From positions 263,811 to 327,810 of the forward strand of contig MKST01000002.1 of assembly GCA_001897355.1 (NCBI GenBank): 64,000 nt of DNA. Reading direction: 5' to 3'. The DNA comes from Solirubrobacterales bacterium 67-14 (GTDB taxonomy: Bacteria > Actinomycetota > Thermoleophilia > Solirubrobacterales > 70-9). This document shows positions 22,236 through 29,508 of this stretch, piece after piece. The stretch's first letter is position 1; the number at the start of each line of letters is the position of its first letter. The notes beneath the pieces were generated by a model that was given only the letters and a program-made list of their open reading frames with translations, ran no database searches and was not told the origin of the DNA. The position numbers and the translations under genes are program-made.

Positions 22236-23497
22236 TGGAGAGACCGGCCTCGCACTCGGAGTTGGCCGAGCTGAGCCCGGGACTGCGACCCGGCCCGGAC
22301 GGCCGCCTCGCCTTCGGCGGCTGTGCGCTGGCCGACCTGGCCGCCGAGTTCGGCACGGCAGCGATCCTGGTCGACGTCGCAACCCTCCGCTCGACCGCCG
22401 AGCGTTACGTCGAGGCCACCACCGCGATCCGGCCGAACAGCCGGGTGCACTTCGCCACCAAGGCCTTCCCCGTGCCGGCGGTCGTCGGGCTGATGGCGGA
22501 AGCCGGTCTCTACTGTGACGTGGCTTCGGCCGGCGAGCTGGCGATCGCCCTGGCCGGCGGCATGCCGGCCGAACGCATCCTGCTGCATGGCAATGCCAAG
22601 ACCGACCTTGACATCGGCGCCGCACTCGAGGCCGGGATCGGCCTGATCGTGATCGACTCGTTCGACGACATCGATCGGATCGAGCGGCTGGCCGAGCGCC
22701 CCCAGCCGGTGATCGTGCGAATCAACCCGGGCGTGCTGGCCCCGACCCACGAGGCGATGGCCACCGGACACGGCGAGTCGAAGTTCGGGATTCCGAACGG
22801 GCAAGTCGAGGCCGCGATCGCGCGCGCCGCGGCCTCACCGAAGATGGAGATGCTGGGCCTCCACGTCCACATCGGCTCTCAGATACTCGAGTTGGAGCCG
22901 TTCGTCGAGTCGGTCGAGCGGATCGCGGCGCTTGGCACGTTCGATCTGTACGACCTCGGCGGCGGCCTCGGATCGCGCTATGCGATGGACGAGCCGGTGG
23001 CCCCCTCGATCGAGGACTATGCCGAGGCGTTGTTCGGCGCGGCGGCCGTCCACCTGCCCGACGAGAGCGTCGTGGCGATCGAACCCGGCCGCTCTACCGT
23101 CGCACCGGCCGGGATCAGCCTCTACTCGGTGGTCGGGGTGAAACGGGGCGATCGCACCTTCGTGGCAATCGACGGGGGCATGGGCGACAACATGGAGACC
23201 GCGCTCTACGGGACGCGCTTCTGGCCGGCCATCGTCGACAAGGACGGCGGCCCGGAACGCTGCGACGTGGTCGGCCATCACTGCGAAACCGGTGACCGGC
23301 TGGCGACGGATGCCTGGCTGTCCTCGCCGGAGGTCGGCGACCTGCTGGTGATCCCCGTGACCGGCGCCTACTGCCACTCGATGGCCAACAACTACAACGC
23401 GATGCCCCGGCCACCGGTGATCTTCGTGGAGGACGGCGACGCCCGGGTCGCGATACGGCGGGAGACGATCGCCGACCTGCTGGGCCGGGCAACCTGA
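22235..23497 (+). CDS. PLP-dependent diaminopimelate decarboxylase-like enzyme (LysA fold)
   Basis: VHFATKAFPVPAVV (PLP Lys), ILLHGNAKTDLDI, LHVHIGSQI, LGGGLGSRY, EPGRSTVAPAG. Confidence 0.88.
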   Translation: MERPASHSELAELSPGLRPGPDGRLAFGGCALADLAAEFGTAAILVDVATLRSTAERYVEATTAIRPNSRVHFATKAFPVPAVVGLMAEAGLYCDVASAGELAIALAGGMPAERILLHGNAKTDLDIGAALEAGIGLIVIDSFDDIDRIERLAERPQPVIVRINPGVLAPTHEAMATGHGESKFGIPNGQVEAAIARAAASPKMEMLGLHVHIGSQILELEPFVESVERIAALGTFDLYDLGGGLGSRYAMDEPVAPSIEDYAEALFGAAAVHLPDESVVAIEPGRSTVAPAGISLYSVVGVKRGDRTFVAIDGGMGDNMETALYGTRFWPAIVDKDGGPERCDVVGHHCETGDRLATDAWLSSPEVGDLLVIPVTGAYCHSMANNYNAMPRPPVIFVEDGDARVAIRRETIADLLGRAT

Positions 23498-23501
23498 ACC
23501 G

Positions 23502-24635
23502 ATGGACGAGCGGGAGATCGCAGCGCTGCTGGCTGAGCTGGTCGCCTGTGATTCGACCAACCCGGAGCTGGTCCCGGGCGGAGCCGGCGAGGCCGCCCAC
23601 GCCGCCCTGGTCGCCGACCGGATGGAGCGGCTCGGCTTCCGGGTGGAAGTGGCCGATGTCGCTCCGGGCCGGCCCAACGTGGTTGCCACGCTGCCCGGCA
23701 CCGGGGACGGTCGCCGCCTGATGATCTGCGGGCACGGCGACGTGGTGGGCGCCGCGCCCGAAGCCTTTCGGCCGCGGATCGACGGCGACCGGATGCGGGG
23801 ACGGGGCACGATCGACATGAAGGGCGGCCTGGTCGCCGGCATGGCGGCCGCGGCCAGGATCGCCGCCGCCGGCCCGCTGGCCGGTGACCTGATCCTCGCC
23901 GTCGTGGCCGACGAAGAGTTCCGGAGCGCCGGGGCCGAGGCGCTCGTCGCCGAACAGAAGGCGGACGGTGCGATCCTGCCCGAGCAGACCGACCTGGACC
24001 TGGTCATCGAACACGGCGGCTTCGCCTGGTTCGAGATCACCTGCCATGGGGTCGAGGCCGCCGGCGACGACCCCGAGGGCGGAGTCGATGCGATCGCGCA
24101 CCTCGGCCGCACGCTCGACGGCCTGCTCGCCCTCGACCGAGAGTTGGCGGAGAGGCCGGCGGCGCCCTACGGGCGTCCCTGCCTCCACGCCGGGATGCTC
24201 TCGGGAGGGACCCAGCTCTCCGCCTACCCGGCCGAGGCCCGGGTCGGCATCGAGCGCTGCACCGTACCCGGCGAAACCTGGCAGCAAGCCCAGCGGGAGC
24301 TCGAGGCGCTGATCGACCAGGCCAGCCCGGGGGATCCCCGAGCCGGCCTCACCTTGAGCACGCTGCTCGGGCGGGACCCGGTCCGCCTCGACGCCGGCGA
24401 GCCCGTGGTCGAGAAACTGGCCGAATCGGTCGCGTCCGTACTCGGTCGGGCTCCGGTCCTGCGCGGTGACATGGGGTGGATGGACTCCGGCGTGCTGACC
24501 CCGGCCGGGATCCCCTGCGTCGCCTTCGGCCCGATCGGCGGCGGCGAGCACACGCCGGACGAGTGGGTGGATCTCCCTTCGGTCGCCGCCTGTGCCGCCG
24601 TGCTCGAGGAGACCGCGCGCCGTTTCTGTTCCTGA
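23502..24635 (+). CDS. M20-family peptidase/deacetylase (ArgE/DapE-like), paralogue of 21093-22235
   Basis: MICGHGDVVGAA, GRGTIDMKGGLVAG, VADEEFRSAGAEALVAE. Confidence 0.9.
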   Translation: MDEREIAALLAELVACDSTNPELVPGGAGEAAHAALVADRMERLGFRVEVADVAPGRPNVVATLPGTGDGRRLMICGHGDVVGAAPEAFRPRIDGDRMRGRGTIDMKGGLVAGMAAAARIAAAGPLAGDLILAVVADEEFRSAGAEALVAEQKADGAILPEQTDLDLVIEHGGFAWFEITCHGVEAAGDDPEGGVDAIAHLGRTLDGLLALDRELAERPAAPYGRPCLHAGMLSGGTQLSAYPAEARVGIERCTVPGETWQQAQRELEALIDQASPGDPRAGLTLSTLLGRDPVRLDAGEPVVEKLAESVASVLGRAPVLRGDMGWMDSGVLTPAGIPCVAFGPIGGGEHTPDEWVDLPSVAACAAVLEETARRFCS

Positions 24636-24661
24636 GCCGCGGCTGCCATAGGCTGAGGGGC

Positions 24662-25300
24662 ATGTCGGAGGGTTTCATCCATGTCTTCGAGCCGGGAGAT
24701 CCGGGTCGGACCCTGCTGCTGCTCCACGGAACCGGCGGCGACGAGAACGATCTCGTCTCGCTGGGCCGGCAACTGGCTCCGGGGGCGGGGATCATCAGCC
24801 CTCGCGGCAAGGTGGTGGAGAACGGCATGCCGAGGTTCTTCCGGCGCCTCGCGGTCGGGCAACTGGACATCCCGGACCTTCTGGCCCGAACCGACGAACT
24901 GGCCGACTGGGTGGCCACCGCCGCTTCCGACTACGGCTTCGATCCGGCCGGGCTGATCGGCATCGGGCTCTCGAACGGGGCCAACATCGCCGCCAGCATG
25001 CTCTTCCGGCGGCCGGGGCTCCTCGCCGGCGCGGCCCTGCTGAGGCCGATGCTGCCGTACGACCCGCCCGATGATCTCGACCTGGCCGGGGCACCGGTGC
25101 TGGTCGCCTCCGGCGGCCGTGACCAGTTCGTGCCGGCGGCGGAAAGCGAGCAACTCGCCCGCCAGCTGGAGAGCCACGGCGCGAAGGTGGAATACGCCTT
25201 CGATCCCAACGCCGGCCACGGCTTGACCCAGGATGACTTGAAGGCCGCCTTTCGCTGGCTGCAAGGCTTGAAGCCGGCGGCCGGCGATCAATCACCATAA
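24662..25300 (+). CDS. Alpha/beta hydrolase (phospholipase/carboxylesterase family)
   Basis: LLLLHGTGGDENDL, GIGLSNGANIAASML nucleophile elbow, DPNAGHGL His. Confidence 0.88.
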   Translation: MSEGFIHVFEPGDPGRTLLLLHGTGGDENDLVSLGRQLAPGAGIISPRGKVVENGMPRFFRRLAVGQLDIPDLLARTDELADWVATAASDYGFDPAGLIGIGLSNGANIAASMLFRRPGLLAGAALLRPMLPYDPPDDLDLAGAPVLVASGGRDQFVPAAESEQLARQLESHGAKVEYAFDPNAGHGLTQDDLKAAFRWLQGLKPAAGDQSP

Positions 25301-25370
25301 TGTCGATCAGCTTTATAGATTATTTGGCTCCGCCCGCGGGACCGACCCACATGACACCAACAGGAGAAAA

Positions 25371-26666
25371 ATGAGCGACGAAGAGAAGCAGTACGGCCCC
25401 GAGACCAACGCGATCCGGGCCGGTCACAACCCCGACCCCGCGACCAACGCGCTGGCGGTCCCGATCTACCAGACGGTCGCCTACGAGTTCGATGACGCCC
25501 AGCACGCACAGGACCTGTTCGCGCTGGCCGAGCCGGGCAACATCTACACCCGGATCATGAACCCGACCTGGAACGTGCTCGAGGAGCGGCTCGCCGCGCT
25601 CCAGGGCGGGATCGCATCCCTGGTCCTGGCTTCCGGCCAGGCGGCGGTTCTCTACTCGGTGCTGAACGTGACCCGGGCCGGGGACAACATCATCTCGACC
25701 TCGACCATCTACGGCGGCACCTACAACCTGTTCGCCCACACCCTCCCGCAGTACGGGATCGAGGTCCGCTTCGCCGACCCCGACGATCCGGCGAAGGTGG
25801 CCGAACTGACCGACGAGAACACCCGCCTGGTCTTCGGCGAAGTGATCGGCAACCCGAAGCTGAACGTGCTCGACGTCGAGGCCTGGGCCGACGCCGCCCA
25901 CGCCCAGGGCCTGCCGCTGGTCGTCGACAACACCGTTCCTACGCCGGTACTGGCCGACGTGTTCGGGCTGGGCGCCGACATCGCCGTGCACTCGGCGACC
26001 AAGTTCATCGGTGGCCTCGGCACCACGCTCGGCGGCGTGATCATCGACTCCGGCAACTTCGACTGGGTCGCAAACGGCGAGCGTTTCCCCGGCCTGACCC
26101 AGCCCGATCCCTCGTACCACGGGGTCGTCTGGAGTGACGCGCTCGGCCCGGCCGCCTACGTCGGCCGTGCCCGCACCGTGCTGCTCCGCAACATGGGCGC
26201 GGCCCTCTCGCCGTTCAACGCGTTCATCCTGCTCCAGGGCATCCAGACCCTGCCGATCCGGATGGAGCGCCACAGCGAGAACGCCCTGGCGATCGCCAAG
26301 CACCTCAAGGACCATGCCGGCGTCACCTGGGTCTCCTACCCGGGCCTAGAAGGCAGCCCCGGCTACGAGACCGGCAAGAAGGTGCTGCCGAACGGCGGCA
26401 GCGCCCTGGTCGCTTTCGGGATCGAGGGTGGCCGCGACGCCGGCCGCAAGTTCATCGACTCGCTGGAGATGTTCTCCCACGTGGCCAACATCGGCGACGC
26501 CAAGTCGCTGGCGATCCACCCGGCGACCACCACCCACTCGCAGCTCAACGACGAGGAGCTCGAGAGCGCCGGGGTCAGCCCGGACATGGTCCGCCTCTCG
26601 GTCGGCATCGAGTCGCTCGAGGACATCAAGGCCGACATCGACCAGGCGCTGGCCAAGGCGTCGTAG
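25371..26666 (+). CDS. metY: O-acetylhomoserine aminocarboxypropyltransferase
   Basis: PLP motif HSATKFIGGLGTTLGGVI; C-terminal SVGIESLEDIKADIDQAL; next to metX. Confidence 0.93.
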   Translation: MSDEEKQYGPETNAIRAGHNPDPATNALAVPIYQTVAYEFDDAQHAQDLFALAEPGNIYTRIMNPTWNVLEERLAALQGGIASLVLASGQAAVLYSVLNVTRAGDNIISTSTIYGGTYNLFAHTLPQYGIEVRFADPDDPAKVAELTDENTRLVFGEVIGNPKLNVLDVEAWADAAHAQGLPLVVDNTVPTPVLADVFGLGADIAVHSATKFIGGLGTTLGGVIIDSGNFDWVANGERFPGLTQPDPSYHGVVWSDALGPAAYVGRARTVLLRNMGAALSPFNAFILLQGIQTLPIRMERHSENALAIAKHLKDHAGVTWVSYPGLEGSPGYETGKKVLPNGGSALVAFGIEGGRDAGRKFIDSLEMFSHVANIGDAKSLAIHPATTTHSQLNDEELESAGVSPDMVRLSVGIESLEDIKADIDQALAKAS

Positions 26667-27896
26667 ATGCTGGACGGGTCCGCCCGTAACGCATTGTTGC
26701 CCGACGGGGAGCCGTCCGGCGTCGGCATCGTCGAGACCAAGCGGGCGGTCGTCTTCGAAGGCGACCGCCCGCTGACCCTCGCCTCCGGCGCCACCCTGCC
26801 GGAGGTCGAGGTCGCCTACGAGACCTACGGCGAGCTCAACGCCGAGAAGTCGAACGCGGTCTTCATCTGCCACGCCCTCTCCGGCGACGCCCACGCGGCC
26901 GGGGTCCACCAGGGCGATGATCCGAACCGGCCCGGCTGGTGGGACAACATCGTCGGCCCCGGCCGGGCGCTGGACACCGACCGCTTCTTCGTGATCTGCG
27001 CCAACGTGCTCGGTGGCTGCAAGGGGACCACCGGGCCGAGCTCGATCGACCCGGCCAGCGGCAAGCCCTACGGCCTCCGCTTCCCGCTGGTCCAGGTCCG
27101 TGACCTGGTCGAGACCCACCGGGCCCTGCTTCGTGAACTCGGGATCGAGCGGCTGCTGGCCGCGGTCGGCGGCTCGCTCGGCGGCATGCAGGCGCTGCAG
27201 TGGGCGATCGACCACCCGACCGAGGTCGACGGGGCCGCGATCATCGCCGCCTCGGCCCGGCTATCGGCCCAGAACATCGCCTTCTCCGCGGTCGCCCGGG
27301 AGGCGATCATGCGCGACCCCGATTTCGCCGGCGGCGACTACTACGAGAACGAGCGCCGACCCGATGCCGGGCTCGCCCTGGCCCGGATGATCGGCCACAT
27401 CACCTACCTTTCCGAGGAGTCGATGCGGGAGAAGTTCGGCCGCCGGATCCAGGATGCGGAGGTACCTCGCTTCGGCTTCGACGTCGACTTCCAGGTCGAG
27501 AGCTACCTCCATTACCAGGGCCAGTCCTTCGTCGGCCGCTTCGACGCCAACACCTACCTCTACATGGGCCGGACCATGGATTACTTCGATCCCTTCGAAG
27601 ACCGGGTCCACGTCCAGCAGCAGATCGCGCAGGGCGAAACCAGCTTCCTGGTCGTCTCCTTCGACTCCGACTGGCGCTTCTCGACCGAGCACGCGCGGGT
27701 CTTGGCCAGCGAACTGCGCGGAGCCGGCGCGCCGGTCACCTTCCAGGAGATCTCCTCCCCCCATGGCCACGACTCCTTCCTCTTCCCCGACCCGGCCGAG
27801 TACCACCGGACGGTGGCCGGCTACCTCGATCGCCTCGCCACCCAGAAGGGCATCCGGCCCCGCCAGGGCTTGGCCACCGCGGGAGGCCCGGGTTGA
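26667..27896 (+). CDS. metX: Homoserine O-acetyltransferase
   Basis: VFICHALSGDAHAAG, LLAAVGGSLGGMQALQWA, SPHGHDSFL. Confidence 0.94.
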   Translation: MLDGSARNALLPDGEPSGVGIVETKRAVVFEGDRPLTLASGATLPEVEVAYETYGELNAEKSNAVFICHALSGDAHAAGVHQGDDPNRPGWWDNIVGPGRALDTDRFFVICANVLGGCKGTTGPSSIDPASGKPYGLRFPLVQVRDLVETHRALLRELGIERLLAAVGGSLGGMQALQWAIDHPTEVDGAAIIAASARLSAQNIAFSAVAREAIMRDPDFAGGDYYENERRPDAGLALARMIGHITYLSEESMREKFGRRIQDAEVPRFGFDVDFQVESYLHYQGQSFVGRFDANTYLYMGRTMDYFDPFEDRVHVQQQIAQGETSFLVVSFDSDWRFSTEHARVLASELRGAGAPVTFQEISSPHGHDSFLFPDPAEYHRTVAGYLDRLATQKGIRPRQGLATAGGPG

Positions 27897-28486
27897 GGCC
27901 GGACCTCGACATCCTCGCCGGGCTGGTCGGCTCCGGCCAGCGGGTGCTCGACCTCGGCTGCGGCGACGGTGCCCTGTTGGAGAACCTGATCAGTGAACGG
28001 GACTGCTCCGGGCTGGGCGTCGAACGGGAGCTCGACGACTTCCACGCCTGCATCGCCCGGGGCGTGCCGGTGACCCAGGGCGACCTGGAAGAGGAGCTGC
28101 CCCGGTTCGGGGCCGGTGACTTCGACGTCGCGGTGCTTTCGCTGACCCTGCAGGCGGTCAGCCGGCCGGACCGGGTGCTGACCGAGATGAAGCGGGTCGC
28201 GCCCCGGCTGGTCGTCTCGCTGCCGAACTTCGCCCATTGGCGGCTCCGGGCCACGGTCGCGCTGCGGGGCCGCATGCCGGTCACCGACGCCCTCCCATAC
28301 CAGTGGTTCGACACCCCGAACATCCACCTCTGCACGATCGTCGATTTCGAAGAGCTGGCGACCGGGCTCGACCTCGGGATCGAGCGCCGCATCCTGATCG
28401 ACGCCAACGGCCGCCACGCCCCGAAGCTCACCAACCGCGCCCCGAACCTCCTCGCCGAACGCGCCGTCTACTCCCTCACGGCCTGA
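27893..28486 (+). CDS. metW: Methionine biosynthesis protein MetW
   Basis: VLDLGCGDGALLENL; LSLTLQAVSRPDRVLTEMKRVA; LPYQWFDTPNIHLCTIVDFE; TTG start overlaps the metX stop. Confidence 0.9.
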   Translation: MRPDLDILAGLVGSGQRVLDLGCGDGALLENLISERDCSGLGVERELDDFHACIARGVPVTQGDLEEELPRFGAGDFDVAVLSLTLQAVSRPDRVLTEMKRVAPRLVVSLPNFAHWRLRATVALRGRMPVTDALPYQWFDTPNIHLCTIVDFEELATGLDLGIERRILIDANGRHAPKLTNRAPNLLAERAVYSLTA

Positions 28487-28583
28487 CTTTCCTCACAAGT
28501 CCGTGACAGATGTGTGACGGAATAGCGACAAAACGGCGCAAATCACTTGATCTCGTAAACCCATCCCTTACGCTGAAATCAGC

Positions 28584-28676
28584 GGAGGGTGAAGCTGCCA
28601 GGTGGTGGCGAGCGCTTGAAACACGTGAGTCCGAGCTAGCCGTTCGGATGGGGTTCGAGTCCCCCGCCCTCCGCCA
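28584..28676 (+). tRNA. Ser/Sec-like tRNA with long variable arm and CCA end; anticodon provisionally UGA
   Basis: 8-bp acceptor GGAGGGTG/CGCCCTCC, 6-bp D-stem GCTGCC-AGGT-GGTGGC, 7-bp variable stem, GGGG-TTCGAGT-CCCC T-arm, G73 and CCA; anticodon stem imperfect. Confidence 0.75.
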
Positions 28677-28683
28677 TAAATTC

Positions 28684-28764
28684 GCTGGGCCGAAGAACGT
28701 CAGGCGAGCAACGTTTCAAGCAAACCGCGGGTGGCTCCCGCCCTGTGGCATCTTCGGTCCCAGC
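28684..28764 (+). ncRNA. Candidate structured RNA (three-way-junction-like fold)
   Basis: 13-bp closing stem GCTGGGCCGAAGA / TCTTCGG(T)CCCAGC with one bulge, enclosing ACGT..ACGT and GCGGG-TGGCT-CCCGC hairpins. Confidence 0.45.
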
Positions 28765-28828
28765 ATTCTGCTTGGTACTATTCAGATACGTGTTTCAAGC
28801 GTTCGGGAGTAGCTCTCCCGTCACCTTC

Positions 28829-28856
28829 AGAAAGACCCGCTCCGGCGGGTCTTTCT
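28829..28856 (+). terminator. Rho-independent terminator
   Basis: 12-bp perfect stem AGAAAGACCCGC-TCCG-GCGGGTCTTTCT followed by a T-rich CATTTC. Confidence 0.85.
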
Positions 28857-29049
28857 CATTTCACAGCCTCAACGCGTTGCTTGGCCCGAATCGGTTCGGG
28901 TACCGATCGGGGTGCGTTCGGCCGGATCCCAGCGGCTTTCACCTTCTTCGGTTCCCGCTCGGGTGTAAAAGACCAACCGCCTCGGCGGAGCAAGGCGTCC
29001 GGCCCTCCGCCCCCTCAGACCGCGGTGACGCTCGTGCCAACTCCGCGGA

Positions 29050-29508
29050 TCACTCGGCGACCACGAGCACCTGGGGCGCGGCCTCCTTCATCTGGCTGCG
29101 CAGCCATTTCAGTTGAGTTGCCGTTTCCTGCTCGCAATCGGAGGTCACGGCGAGCAGCTCCGGGTCGCGTGCGCCCTGCGCCGCCTGCGTGACCACGGTC
29201 CAGGCCATGTCGACCTCGGCGGCGATCAGGTAGAGGTCATGCAGATCGCGGAGCATGCCCAGCGGACCCTGGCGGCTGCCCTGGAAAAGGTCACTATGCA
29301 GGCGTTCCGGCTCCTCCGGCAGATCCTCTCCGTAACGATCGACGAACGGCTCGAGCCGGGACACGTGCTGGTCGCACTGGTCGGCCAACCGGCCGGCGGT
29401 GAAGTGGATCGCCGCCTCGGCCGAATGCTCACTGGCAACTTCGCGAAAGGCCTCGGCGAGCAGCGACTGGCTGCGGCTGATCAGCCCGATGTAGTGGCCG
29501 AGGTTCAC
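29050..29508 (-). CDS. Hypothetical helical protein, possible partner of the molybdopterin oxidoreductase
   Basis: 152-aa ORF overlapping the oxidoreductase stop (-4 type overlap); predicted all-alpha. Confidence 0.65.
   Translation of the reverse strand: MNLGHYIGLISRSQSLLAEAFREVASEHSAEAAIHFTAGRLADQCDQHVSRLEPFVDRYGEDLPEEPERLHSDLFQGSRQGPLGMLRDLHDLYLIAAEVDMAWTVVTQAAQGARDPELLAVTSDCEQETATQLKWLRSQMKEAAPQVLVVAE

Noticed and set aside
20838-22625. 595-aa minus-strand ORF
   Set aside because: Antisense to the LacI and M20 genes; Arg/Gly/Pro-rich shadow translation
25295-25370. SAM or other riboswitch upstream of metY
   Set aside because: Only ~70 bp, no recognisable SAM-I/II/IV conserved core by eye
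28584-28676. Calling the tRNA selC (selenocysteine)
   Set aside because: No TCA anticodon can be read; the nearby molybdopterin enzyme has Cys, not an in-frame TGA, at the Mo ligand position
28684-28764. SRP RNA (ffs) assignment
   Set aside because: Location after a Ser-type tRNA is suggestive, but the conserved domain IV GGAA-tetraloop/AGCAG motif is absent
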